DNA of 24,479 bases, from contig CAMNAE010000002.1 of the NCBI GenBank assembly GCA_946530565.1, positions 1 through 24,479 on the forward strand. The letters are read 5' to 3'. The stretch is from an uncultured Oscillibacter sp. GTDB lineage: Bacteria; Bacillota; Clostridia; Oscillospirales; Oscillospiraceae. The notes under the pieces were generated by a model. That model worked only from the letters and a program-made list of their open reading frames with translations, made no database searches and was not told the DNA's origin. The position numbers and the translations under genes were made by a program. Shown piece after piece: positions 6,611-14,397 of this stretch (within the stretch, counting starts at the first letter, position 1; each line of letters starts with the position of its first letter).

Positions 6611-8578
6611 ATGATGAAAAAGCTCACTTCCCTACTCGCACTGCTCCTCGTCTGCGCGTTTGGCCTTCCGCTCGCGGCGAACGCCTCGGTCGCGTATCTC
6701 CCGGGCGTGACGGACGAGATGACCCGGCCCGCATTCTGGGAGGAACTGGCGGAAGAGCCCGATGCCGTTCTCGCCTCGCCCGAGAAGATCGCCGCGCTGA
6801 ACGCCGCCGCCCTCACGACGGCCGGCACGAATATGCACGATCTCAAAAACATCCCCGAGACCTTTGACGGCACCGCACGCTGCGAAAGTCTCAAACGCGG
6901 CGCCGCCGCGGACGCCGCCTATTACCTCGGCTGGACCTACAGCGAACGCGGCAGGAAACTGGAGCAGCGCGATTTCGACAAAATCATTGCCAACACCGCC
7001 GACAGCCGCGCGCGCAAAAGCATGCGCGTCAAATACGGCATCGTCGTAAACCGCAGCGAACTGCTCACCTTCCCCTATGACGGCCAGATCCTGGACGATC
7101 CCGCCGATCTCGATTTCGACTACCAGTCCCTTGTGGGCCTGCGCGTCAACGAGCCGGTCGTGATCTTCACGACCTCGCGTGACGGCAAATACTACCAGAT
7201 CTATAATTCCTGCTGCTCCGGCTGGGTGCGTGCCGAGGATGTCGCCGTGTGCCGCAGCAGGACCGAGTGGCTCTCGGCCTGGGACCTCCCGGCGGATCGG
7301 CGTCTCGTCGTCTGGGGCGACAAGCTCTTTACCGACGCCTCGCTCACCCACCCTGAGACCGCGAACCGCATGGTCACGATGGGCACGGTTTTGGAGCGCA
7401 TCGCGCTCAAGGATCCCGACGCGCTCGTCATCAACCGCCTGCCGATCCACAACTACGCGGTCTATCTCCCCGTGCGCAATGCTGACGGAAGCTACGCAAA
7501 GCGCGAGGCGCTCATCAACGCGCGCGAGCAGGTCAGCGAGAACTACCTGCCCCTCACGGGCGCAAATCTCGCCTCCGTCGCGCTCGCCTCGCTCGGCGAC
7601 GCCTACGGCTGGGGCGGCAGCCTTGACAACGAGGACTGCTCGAGCCTGTGCCGCAGCATCTATCTCTGCTTCGGGCTGGACCTGCCGCGCAACGGCAACT
7701 GGCAGTGGCCGCTGGCGCTGCCGAAGGCCGACGCCGCCTATATGACGACCGAGGAAAAAGAGGCCCTGCTCGATTCCCTCCCGCTCGGCACACTCATGAC
7801 CTTCCCCGGACATATGATGATGTACCTGGGCAAATATAACGGAGAGTACTATGTCTGTAGCACGGTGAGCAGCATGATGAGTCCCTACAGCGGGAATCGC
7901 CAGAGAAGCCGCTGTGCGCAGATCAACCGGCTCGACATCCGCCGCGCGAACGGCATGACCTGGCTGCAGGCCATGAACCGCTTCTACATCCCCTGGATGC
8001 TGCTCTCCGAGGGCGAAAAGAGCCCGCTGCCCGAAAGCCCCTGGTACCACGAGGGCACGGCTTACTGCCTTGAAAAGAAGCTCATCGACACGTTTGACGG
8101 CGGTTATTTCCGTCCGGAGGAGAAGGCGACGCGCGGTGAGACCGCGCTTGCGCTCTACCGCGCATTCGGGAGTCCCGAGACGCCCGAGGGCGCTGAGGGC
8201 TTTGCAGATCTCGAAAGCGGCAGCAAATACGAAAAGGCCGTGCTCTGGTGTGCCTCGCAGGGCATCACGAACGGCGTCGACGGCAAGTTCCTGCCGGAGA
8301 GCGCCGTGAGCCGTGAAATGCTCGCCGCGCTTTTGTTCCGCGCGGCGAACGCCTCAGGGCAGACGGCCGCGGCGGCCGAGGACAGCGAGTCAGCGCTTGC
8401 GGCCTTCGAAGACGCTGCAAAGGCCGCCCCCTGGTCGAAAGAGCCCCTCGCCTGGGCGGTCGAAAACGGCATTATAAACGGTAAAACCGCTGCGCGCCTC
8501 GCCCCGAAGGGCGCCGTCACACGCGCTGAGCTCGCGGTGATCCTGATGCGCGCAGAGAGAGCGGCGGAGGACAAATGA
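6611..8578 (+). CDS. Secreted SH3 / NlpC-P60 cell-wall hydrolase with three SLH domains
   Basis: Probable peptidoglycan endopeptidase (gamma-D-Glu to diamino acid cleavage) held at the surface. Signal peptide: residues 1-25 (KK, hydrophobic core, cleavage likely after A-N-A). An N-terminal helical domain (about 35-135) precedes SH3b-like modules (about 140-300), the arrangement of SH3b1-type NlpC/P60 enzymes. The NlpC/P60 domain spans about 315-460 with catalytic C343 (NEDCSSLCR) and H401 (FPGHMMMYLG); the usual DCSGF is here DCSSL. Three S-layer homology domains follow: 478-520, 530-580 and 607-650. Total about 655 residues. ATG at 6611 or 6614; both follow GGGGTGA. It lies 86 nt after the dipeptidase gene and overlaps the phosphatase gene by 4 nt. 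SLH domains bind pyruvylated secondary wall polymer, which predicts wall anchoring. Confidence 0.9.
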   Translation: MMKKLTSLLALLLVCAFGLPLAANASVAYLPGVTDEMTRPAFWEELAEEPDAVLASPEKIAALNAAALTTAGTNMHDLKNIPETFDGTARCESLKRGAAADAAYYLGWTYSERGRKLEQRDFDKIIANTADSRARKSMRVKYGIVVNRSELLTFPYDGQILDDPADLDFDYQSLVGLRVNEPVVIFTTSRDGKYYQIYNSCCSGWVRAEDVAVCRSRTEWLSAWDLPADRRLVVWGDKLFTDASLTHPETANRMVTMGTVLERIALKDPDALVINRLPIHNYAVYLPVRNADGSYAKREALINAREQVSENYLPLTGANLASVALASLGDAYGWGGSLDNEDCSSLCRSIYLCFGLDLPRNGNWQWPLALPKADAAYMTTEEKEALLDSLPLGTLMTFPGHMMMYLGKYNGEYYVCSTVSSMMSPYSGNRQRSRCAQINRLDIRRANGMTWLQAMNRFYIPWMLLSEGEKSPLPESPWYHEGTAYCLEKKLIDTFDGGYFRPEEKATRGETALALYRAFGSPETPEGAEGFADLESGSKYEKAVLWCASQGITNGVDGKFLPESAVSREMLAALLFRAANASGQTAAAAEDSESALAAFEDAAKAAPWSKEPLAWAVENGIINGKTAARLAPKGAVTRAELAVILMRAERAAEDK

Positions 8579-10758
8579 AAAAATTCAAGCACTTTGTCAT
8601 CGGCGGCATCGAGAACAAGGTCTTCAACCTGATCCTCGTGACCGTGCTGCTGCTGACGGCGGCGTTTACGGCCGTCACGTATTACCACAGCGGCATGCTC
8701 GCGCGTCTTGCGCAGGACTCTGCCGCGCAGCAGCAAGCGGCGATCGCCGAGACCAGCGGCAGCGTCATGAACGCGGTCGTTGAGAATTCGATGACCCGCT
8801 CCATGGAGCTCGAGACCGCCGTGGCCGACGAGCTCTTTCAGGATCTCAGGACCCAGGTCACGATCCTGGGCAATTCCGTGAAACGGCTTTTCGAGGAGCC
8901 CGGGCTCTACGCGCGCCTGCCTTACAGTGTCCCCGAGCTGCGGCGCAACGGTGAACTGTATACACAGGCGGTCTTTGCCGCGGGCGTCGATCCGGAGGAC
9001 GCGGCGATTGCCGATCGCGTCGGGCTCGCCGCCAACCTCTCGGAGCTGATGAAGTCCTGCTACCGCGCCTCCGGCGCTGTCAGCTCCCTGTTCATCGGTT
9101 TTCCCGAGGGCGCGTTTGTGATCACCGACAACCGCTCCGCCGCAAAGTTCGATGAGACCGGCGCACTCTCTCATTACGATCCCAGCTCCCGCTTCTGGTA
9201 CAAGCAGGCCGTTGAACAGCGCCAGCTGATCTTTACCGACGTCGAGACCGACGCCTTTACCGGCGACGTCGGCATCGTGTGCGCAATGCCCGTGTATGTG
9301 AATGACAAGCTCGTTGCGGTCGTGGGCGCCGATCTGTTCCTGAGCAATATGCGCTCTGCGGTCGAGGCGTCCGATGAAAACGGAGGCTTTGTCTTTGTCG
9401 TCAACCAGCAGGGGCATGTCGTATTCTCCCCGAAGACCGAGGGCGTCTTCGGTGTGCGCCCGTCGAGCGAGGCGATCGACCTGCGGATGAACGAAAACGC
9501 GGCGCTTGCGTCGCTCGTGCAGACCGCGATGGCGCGCCGGACCGAGGTCCGCACGCTCAGTACCGACGAGGGCGAATACTACATCATCGGCGCGCCGCTC
9601 AAGACAGTCGGCTGGGCGCTCGTGAGCGTGCAGGACCGCGCGACGGTCGAGCAGCCGGCGCTTTTGATGCAGGAGAATTTCGCCGCGATCCAGGGCGAGT
9701 CGGTCGCCGCCTACCAGCGCAGCACGAAGGACTCCCGCGCGACCGCGACCGTGCTGCTCGTTGTGATCATGCTCGTGATGCTCGCAAGCGCGCTCATCGT
9801 CGGAAAGCGGATCGTCCGTCCGCTCAACAGCATCACGAAGCGCATCTCGTCGCTCAAGGGCGAAAACCTCGAATTCAAGATGGAGCCCGGCGACCATACC
9901 GGCGACGAGATCGAGGTGCTCTCCGAGTCCTTTGCCGCGCTCTCGCACAAAACGGTCGAGTACATCGATCAGGTCCGGACCGTGACCGCCGAAAAAGAGC
10001 GCATCGGCACCGAGCTCTCGCTCGCGACGAACATCCAGGCCTCGATGCTCCCGCACATCTTCCCGGCCTTCCCCGACCGGCCCGAATTCGACATCTATGC
10101 CAGCATGGACCCCGCCAAGGAGGTCGGCGGCGATTTCTACGACTACTTCCTCGTCGACGACGACCACCTGTGCATGGTCATGGCCGACGTCTCCGGCAAG
10201 GGCGTGCCGGCGGCGCTGTTTATGATGGCCTCGAAGATCATCATCCAGAGCTATTCCAAGCTCGGCAACGCACCGGCGGATATCCTGGCCCACACGAACC
10301 GCGCCCTTTGCTCGAGCAACGAGGCTGAGATGTTCGTGACCGTATGGCTCGGGATCCTTGAGCTCTCGACCGGCCTCCTCACAGCCGCGAACGCCGGCCA
10401 CGAGTATCCGGTCATCCGCCAGCCCGGCGGCGCCTTTGAACTCTTCAAAGACAAGCATGGCTTTGTGCTCGGCGGCATGGATGGCGCACGCTACCGCGAT
10501 TACTCCCTCACGCTCGAGCCCGGCGCCAGAGTCTTTGTCTACACCGACGGCGTGCCCGAGGCGACGAACGCCTCCGAGGAGCTCTTCGGCACCGAGCGCA
10601 TGCTCGCGGCGCTGAACCGCTCGCCGGAGTGCTGCCCGCAGGACGCGCTCAAAAACGTGCGCGCCGCCGTCGATGACTTTGTAAAGGACGCCGAGCAGTT
10701 CGACGACCTGACGATGCTCTGCCTGGAGTACCGTGGGAAACAGAAAAACATTTCTTGA
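8575..10758 (+). CDS. Membrane sensor phosphatase: Cache-HAMP-SpoIIE (PP2C-type)
   Basis: Probable signal-responsive serine/threonine phosphatase that dephosphorylates an anti-sigma-factor antagonist (SpoIIAA/RsbV type) in partner-switching control. Architecture of the 727 residues: TM1 about 16-38; a large extracellular dCache-like domain about 39-385, including FWYKQAVEQ and FTDVETDAFTGDVGIVCAMPV typical of Cache sensors; TM2 389-410; HAMP about 411-465; a linker helix; the SpoIIE/PP2C domain about 495-720. Metal-binding acidic residues are recognisable in EVGGDFYDYF (516-525), MADVSGKGVPAALFM (536-550), VYTDGVPEA (655-663) and FDDLTMLCL (709-717). The ATG overlaps the hydrolase stop (ATGA), with GGAGG 4 nt upstream. 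No kinase, STAS or anti-sigma gene lies next to it in the window, so its target is unknown; the ligand of the Cache domain is also unknown. Confidence 0.9.
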   Translation: MKKFKHFVIGGIENKVFNLILVTVLLLTAAFTAVTYYHSGMLARLAQDSAAQQQAAIAETSGSVMNAVVENSMTRSMELETAVADELFQDLRTQVTILGNSVKRLFEEPGLYARLPYSVPELRRNGELYTQAVFAAGVDPEDAAIADRVGLAANLSELMKSCYRASGAVSSLFIGFPEGAFVITDNRSAAKFDETGALSHYDPSSRFWYKQAVEQRQLIFTDVETDAFTGDVGIVCAMPVYVNDKLVAVVGADLFLSNMRSAVEASDENGGFVFVVNQQGHVVFSPKTEGVFGVRPSSEAIDLRMNENAALASLVQTAMARRTEVRTLSTDEGEYYIIGAPLKTVGWALVSVQDRATVEQPALLMQENFAAIQGESVAAYQRSTKDSRATATVLLVVIMLVMLASALIVGKRIVRPLNSITKRISSLKGENLEFKMEPGDHTGDEIEVLSESFAALSHKTVEYIDQVRTVTAEKERIGTELSLATNIQASMLPHIFPAFPDRPEFDIYASMDPAKEVGGDFYDYFLVDDDHLCMVMADVSGKGVPAALFMMASKIIIQSYSKLGNAPADILAHTNRALCSSNEAEMFVTVWLGILELSTGLLTAANAGHEYPVIRQPGGAFELFKDKHGFVLGGMDGARYRDYSLTLEPGARVFVYTDGVPEATNASEELFGTERMLAALNRSPECCPQDALKNVRAAVDDFVKDAEQFDDLTMLCLEYRGKQKNIS

Positions 10759-10783
10759 CTTTTCGGCAATAAGCGCATAAACT
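10755..10783 (+). promoter_or_regulatory. Promoter of rny
   Basis: TTGACT (10755-10760, 5/6) and TAAACT (10778-10783, 4/6) are exactly 17 nt apart. The -35 box overlaps the stop codon of the phosphatase gene. Transcription would begin near 10790, giving a leader of about 175 nt. Read-through from the upstream operon is also possible, since no terminator is visible between the genes. Confidence 0.6.
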
Positions 10784-10799
10784 AAGAGCGGAGTATTGA

Positions 10800-10824
10800 A
10801 ACGTTTGCCCGCCAGGCAGACGTT
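10800..10824 (+). promoter_or_regulatory. Hairpin at the 5' end of the rny leader
   Basis: AACGTTTGCC (10800-10809) pairs with GGCAGACGTT (10815-10824) over 10 bp, with one G-U pair and a 5-nt loop, close to the predicted 5' end of the rny mRNA. Such a structure may stabilise the message or be a target for self-cleavage control; this is inferred from position only. Confidence 0.35.
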
Positions 10825-10967
10825 GTTGATGCAAAAGGTCATGGGCGATGGCGGACAAAAGGGGATCCAAAATCGCCCGGGCCTGTTTTGGCGCGTTCAA
10901 GCGCCTGCGCGCGGGGCTTTTCTTGCAGCCCTGAGCGCGATCTTTTCCGAAGGACAGGAGGAAGCAA

Positions 10968-12518
10968 ATGGCACTGTATATCATCATCGGGCTCATCGTC
11001 GGCCTGGTGATCGGTGCGGCGGCCTTCTTCCCTCTCGGATATCGCTATCGCAAAAACGTTTCTGAAAAAGAGATCTCGAGCGCCGAGGAAGAAGGCGCCC
11101 GCATTGTCAACGAGGCCATCAAGCGTGCCGAGGCGAAACAGCGCGAGGCTATGCTTGAGGCCAACGAGGAGATTCAGAGAAAACGCAGCGAATACGAGAA
11201 GGAAGTCAAGGAGCGCCGCTCCGATCTGCAGCGGCAGGAGAATCGCCTGCAGCAGAAAGAAGACAGCCTCGACCGCAAGCTCGAGGGGCTGGAGCGCAAG
11301 GAAGAAGCGCTGGCCCAGAAGCACGCCGCGGCCGAAAAAGAGAGCGAAGAGATCCGCGCCATGAAGGCGAAGGAGCTCGAGGAGCTCGAAAAGATCTCCG
11401 GCTTCACGGTCGACCAGGCCAAGGAATACCTGATCGCCCAGGTGGAGTCCGAGGTGACCCATGAGACCGCGCTCAAGATCAAAGAGATCGAGAGCCGCAT
11501 GAAAGAAGAATCCGACGCGCGCGCCCGCGAGATCGTCGCCCAGGCGATCCAGCGCTGCGCCGCCGACCAGGTGGCCGAAATGACCGTCAGTGTGGTTCCC
11601 CTGCCCAATGACGAGATGAAGGGCCGCATCATCGGCCGCGAGGGCCGCAACATCCGCACGATCGAAACGCTCACGGGCGCCGATCTCATCATCGACGACA
11701 CGCCCGAGGCGATCACAGTCTCCTGCTTTGAGCCCGTCCGCCGCGAAGTCGCGCGCCTTGCACTCGAAAAGCTCATCGCCGACGGCCGCATCCACCCGAC
11801 CCACATCGAGGAGATGGTCGAAAAGGCCCGCCGCGAGGTCGATGCCGTCATCAAGAGCGAGGGCGAGCGCGCGGTCTTCGAGACCGGCGTGCGCGGACTG
11901 CACCCCGAGCTCATCAAGATGCTCGGCCGGCTGCACTACCGCACGAGCTATGGCCAGAACGTGCTGCGCCACTCGATCGAAGTCTCGCTGATCGCGGGCA
12001 TGCTCGCCGTCGAGCTCGGCGCCGATGTCCAGGCCGCCAAGCGCGCGGGACTTCTGCACGACCTCGGAAAGGCCGTCGACCATGAGATGGAGGGCACGCA
12101 CGTCGCGCTCGGTGTCGAGTTCGCCCGCCGCTACAAAGAGCGTGAGGAGATCGTCCACGCGATCGAGGCGCACCACAACGACGTGGAGCCGCGCACGCTC
12201 GTCGCCTGTCTCGTTCAGGCGGCCGACGCGATCTCCGCCGCCCGCCCCGGCGCCCGGCGCGAGAATCTCGAAAACTATATCAAGCGGCTCGAGCAGCTTG
12301 AATCCATCACCGGCAGCTATCCCGGCGTGGAAAAGGCCTACGCGATCCAGGCCGGCCGCGAGGTGCGCGTGATGGTCCGCCCCGAGCAGGTCAGCGAGGA
12401 CGAGATGGTCATCCTCGCGCGGAACCTCGCCCACAAGATCGAAGAGGAGATGGAGTACCCCGGCCAGATCAAGGTGCACATCATCCGCGAGACGAAGGTC
12501 GTCGAATACGCGAAATGA
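10968..12518 (+). CDS. rny: Ribonuclease Y (RNase Y)
   Basis: Membrane-anchored endoribonuclease that initiates mRNA decay in Firmicutes. The 516-residue length and domain order match the family: an N-terminal membrane helix (about 3-22), a long charged coiled coil (about 30-200), a KH RNA-binding domain with [12 protein letters not shown] (219-230), and an HD phosphohydrolase domain with H335 (VLRHSIEVS) and the HD pair 364-365 ([13 protein letters not shown]), plus the conserved C-terminal [12 protein letters not shown] region. AGGAGG lies 6 nt upstream of the ATG. It has its own promoter and terminator; neighbours are unrelated in function. The long leader with a 5' hairpin could allow autoregulation. 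In many Clostridia rny is monocistronic or near recA/cinA; neither is here. Confidence 0.97.
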   Translation: MALYIIIGLIVGLVIGAAAFFPLGYRYRKNVSEKEISSAEEEGARIVNEAIKRAEAKQREAMLEANEEIQRKRSEYEKEVKERRSDLQRQENRLQQKEDSLDRKLEGLERKEEALAQKHAAAEKESEEIRAMKAKELEELEKISGFTVDQAKEYLIAQVESEVTHETALKIKEIESRMKEESDARAREIVAQAIQRCAADQVAEMTVSVVPLPNDEMKGRIIGREGRNIRTIETLTGADLIIDDTPEAITVSCFEPVRREVARLALEKLIADGRIHPTHIEEMVEKARREVDAVIKSEGERAVFETGVRGLHPELIKMLGRLHYRTSYGQNVLRHSIEVSLIAGMLAVELGADVQAAKRAGLLHDLGKAVDHEMEGTHVALGVEFARRYKEREEIVHAIEAHHNDVEPRTLVACLVQAADAISAARPGARRENLENYIKRLEQLESITGSYPGVEKAYAIQAGREVRVMVRPEQVSEDEMVILARNLAHKIEEEMEYPGQIKVHIIRETKVVEYAK

Positions 12519-12522
12519 TCTT

Positions 12523-12553
12523 AAAAAAAGCCGCCCGGAAGGGCGACTTTTTT
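12523..12553 (+). terminator. Intrinsic terminator of rny, possibly bidirectional
   Basis: A GC-rich stem with one internal mismatch (GCCGCCC/GGGCGAC, loop GGAA) is flanked by seven A on the left and six T on the right, 5 nt after the rny stop. The flanking A and T runs let it work for both rny and the convergent comM gene, whose stop codon is at 12583-12585. Confidence 0.85.
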
Positions 12554-12582
12554 ATTGCTTGTTGAGCCTTCCGCGGCTATGC

Positions 12583-14103
12583 TCATCCCTTTAATATATC
12601 CGTGTTCCGGTACTGGATCGCCTCGGCCAGATGCATCGCCTCAATGTCCTCGGCTCCCGCGAGGTCCGCGATCGTGCGGGCCACGCGCAGGATCCGGTCA
12701 TGAGAGCGTGCGGTGAGTCCCAGGCGCTCGAAGGCCCCGCGCATGAGCGCATCGCCCGCGTCGTCCAGGCGGCAGTATGCGGCGATCTGCGGCGTCGTCA
12801 TCTGCGCGTTGCACTGCACGTTCGTCCCGGAAAAGCGTGCGCGCTGCCTTGAACGTGCCGCCTCGACGCGCGCCTTGACCGCGCTCGAGGGCTCCGCCTT
12901 CGTCTTGCGGCGGATTGCCTCGTACTCGACCGAGGGCACCGTGATGTGCAGGTCGATGCGGTCGATCATGGGGCCGGAGATCTTCTCGACGTATTTTTCG
13001 ACCGTCCGGTCGGTGCAGGTGCATCTCCCGCTGGGGTGGCCCCTCCAGCCGCAGGGGCAGGGGTTCATCGCGCAGATCAGCTGGAAGCGCGCCGGATAGC
13101 GCACGGTACCGGCCGCGCGGGAGATCGTGACCTCGCCGTCCTCGAGCGGCTGGCGCATCGCCTCGAGCGTATCGCGCCGGAACTCGGGGAATTCATCCAG
13201 GAACAGCACGCCGTGATCTGCGAGCGCGACCTCGCCGGGCCGGAGCATCTGCCCGCCGCCGATGATCGCCGCCGTCGTCGCGCTGTGGTGCGGCGAGCGG
13301 AAGGGCCGGTGCGTCAAAAGCGGGTGCTTCGGGTCGGCCAGCCCAGCAGCCGACCAGACCGCCGAGGCCTCGAGCGCCTCGGCGCGCGTCATGTCCGGCA
13401 GGATCGAGGGCAGGCGCTTGGCGAGCATCGACTTGCCCGCGCCGGGCGAGCCGAGCAGCAGCAGATTGTGCCCGCCGGCCGCCGCGATCTCGAGCGCGCG
13501 CTTGGCCTGCTCCTGACCCACCACGTCGGATAGGTCCGGAAGCTCCTGTTCATCGTCCGGCGGCGTCCAGACGGGCTCAGGCGCAAGCTCCGCTCCGCCG
13601 CGCAGATGCGCCGCGAGGTCCGCGATGTGGCTCACGCCGAATACCGTCATATCGCCGCCGGCCAGCGTCGCCTCAGCGGCGTTTTCCCTGGGCACAAAGA
13701 GCTGCCGGATGCCAAGAGCGCGGGCGCACAGCGCCATCGGCAGCACGCCGGGGATGCCGCGCACCGCGCCGGTGAGTGAGAGCTCGCCGATGAAGGCGGC
13801 GTCGCGTGGGGGCGGCGGCAGCTCTCCGGCCGCGGCCAGAAGCCCCACGATGATCGGCAGATCGTAGACCGTGCCGGCCTTTTTCGTGCCCGCGGGCGCA
13901 AGGTTCACGGTGATGCGGCTCACGGGGAACTTTGCCCCGCAGTTCTTTACGGCGGCGCGCACGCGGTCCCGCGCCTCTTTGACCGCCGCATCCGGCAGCC
14001 CCACGATGCCAAATTCCGGCATGCCGCCGGAGATAAAGCACTCCGCACTGACCTCATAGCCCTGAATGCCGCTGAGCCCCAGCGACCGCACCGTTACCAC
14101 CAT
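12583..14103 (-). CDS. comM: YifB/ComM-family Mg-chelatase-like AAA+ ATPase
   Basis: AAA+ ATPase of the ComM/YifB family; in naturally transformable bacteria ComM is a helicase promoting branch migration during integration of incoming DNA. The 506 residues match the family. An N-terminal Lon-protease-like fold (about 1-170: LSGIQGYEVSAECFISGGMP, TVNLAPAGTKK) precedes the ATPase: Walker A GSPGAGKS (218-225), Walker B VLFLDEFPEF (299-308), a Cys-rich segment CPCGWRGHPSGRCTC (349-363) that may bind zinc, and a C-terminal arginine-finger/lid region. I chose the ATG at 14103 (GGGAGG about 10 nt upstream); an open frame extends to 14304 but that part would overlap the promoter at 14139-14167. No other competence gene is nearby. 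Despite the family name it is not a magnesium chelatase of chlorophyll synthesis. Confidence 0.93.
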   Translation of the reverse strand: MVVTVRSLGLSGIQGYEVSAECFISGGMPEFGIVGLPDAAVKEARDRVRAAVKNCGAKFPVSRITVNLAPAGTKKAGTVYDLPIIVGLLAAAGELPPPPRDAAFIGELSLTGAVRGIPGVLPMALCARALGIRQLFVPRENAAEATLAGGDMTVFGVSHIADLAAHLRGGAELAPEPVWTPPDDEQELPDLSDVVGQEQAKRALEIAAAGGHNLLLLGSPGAGKSMLAKRLPSILPDMTRAEALEASAVWSAAGLADPKHPLLTHRPFRSPHHSATTAAIIGGGQMLRPGEVALADHGVLFLDEFPEFRRDTLEAMRQPLEDGEVTISRAAGTVRYPARFQLICAMNPCPCGWRGHPSGRCTCTDRTVEKYVEKISGPMIDRIDLHITVPSVEYEAIRRKTKAEPSSAVKARVEAARSRQRARFSGTNVQCNAQMTTPQIAAYCRLDDAGDALMRGAFERLGLTARSHDRILRVARTIADLAGAEDIEAMHLAEAIQYRNTDILKG

Positions 14104-14138
14104 GCCGCCTGACGCCTCCCGAAAAGCTGTTTTTTGCC

Positions 14139-14167
14139 ATTTTACCATAGTTTTTATGGATTGGAAA
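14139..14167 (-). promoter_or_regulatory. Promoter of comM
   Basis: On the minus strand, TTTCCA (14167-14162, 4/6) and TAAAAT (14144-14139, 5/6) are 17 nt apart, and TGG precedes the -10 (extended -10). The predicted start is about 30 nt before the comM ATG. This also supports the shorter ComM start, because the longer frame would begin upstream of the promoter. Confidence 0.6.
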
Positions 14168-14297
14168 CCTTTTTCAGGAATACGCCGGAAAAAGATGCCG
14201 CCCCTTCGCGTCCGCGCCCGAGGCGCCCGGGCCGCTTCCGCGCCTTGCCCGGCAGCGGCTTTTTTCACACAAAATCCATTTTCGTCTAAATTACCGC

Positions 14298-14326
14298 TTG
14301 ACATCTTCCCCGTCCGACTTTACGAT
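14298..14326 (+). promoter_or_regulatory. Promoter of glgA-glgP
   Basis: A perfect TTGACA (14298-14303) and TACGAT (14321-14326, 4/6) with exactly 17 nt between them. Transcription would begin near 14333, leaving a leader of about 65 nt that contains the operator-like site at 14341. Confidence 0.75.
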
Positions 14327-14340
14327 ACAGTGTGAGGGAT

Positions 14341-14354
14341 TGTAAACGTTTTCG
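14341..14354 (+). promoter_or_regulatory. CcpA/LacI-type operator (cre-like) in the glgA leader
   Basis: TGTAAACGTTTTCG matches 13 of 14 positions of the catabolite-responsive-element consensus TGWAARCGYTWWCW; only the last position differs. It is centred about 15 nt after the predicted start point, where bound CcpA or another LacI-family repressor would block elongation. A second half-site (TGAAAACGT) follows at 14360-14368. The regulator itself is not in the window. Confidence 0.5.
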
Positions 14355-14397
14355 CACGCTGAAAACGTCCCAACCATCAACCGAGGAGTGAATGCCA

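Noticed and set aside
5868..10758. A glycopeptide-resistance (van) cluster based on the VanX-like gene.
   Set aside because: No vanH, vanA/B ligase or vanRS-type pair is present; the neighbours are a wall hydrolase and a SpoIIE phosphatase.
8155..10842. Open reading frame of 895 codons on the minus strand opposite the phosphatase gene.
   Set aside because: It lies antisense to a gene with clear Cache, HAMP and SpoIIE domains. Its composition (rich in His, Arg, Glu, Val, Asp) is that of reverse-complemented GC3-rich codons, and it has no recognisable domain.
10839..12479. Open reading frame of 546 codons on the minus strand opposite rny, and similar ones opposite nhaC (1983-2921), glgC (3155-4144) and the hydrolase (6632-8050).
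   Set aside because: All mirror complete sense genes, have no family motifs and start at arbitrary positions without ribosome binding sites.
14104..14304. N-terminal extension of ComM by 67 residues.
   Set aside because: The sequence contains the likely promoter and a good ribosome binding site just before the ATG at 14103, and the family starts with VRSxGLxGIxG right after that ATG.
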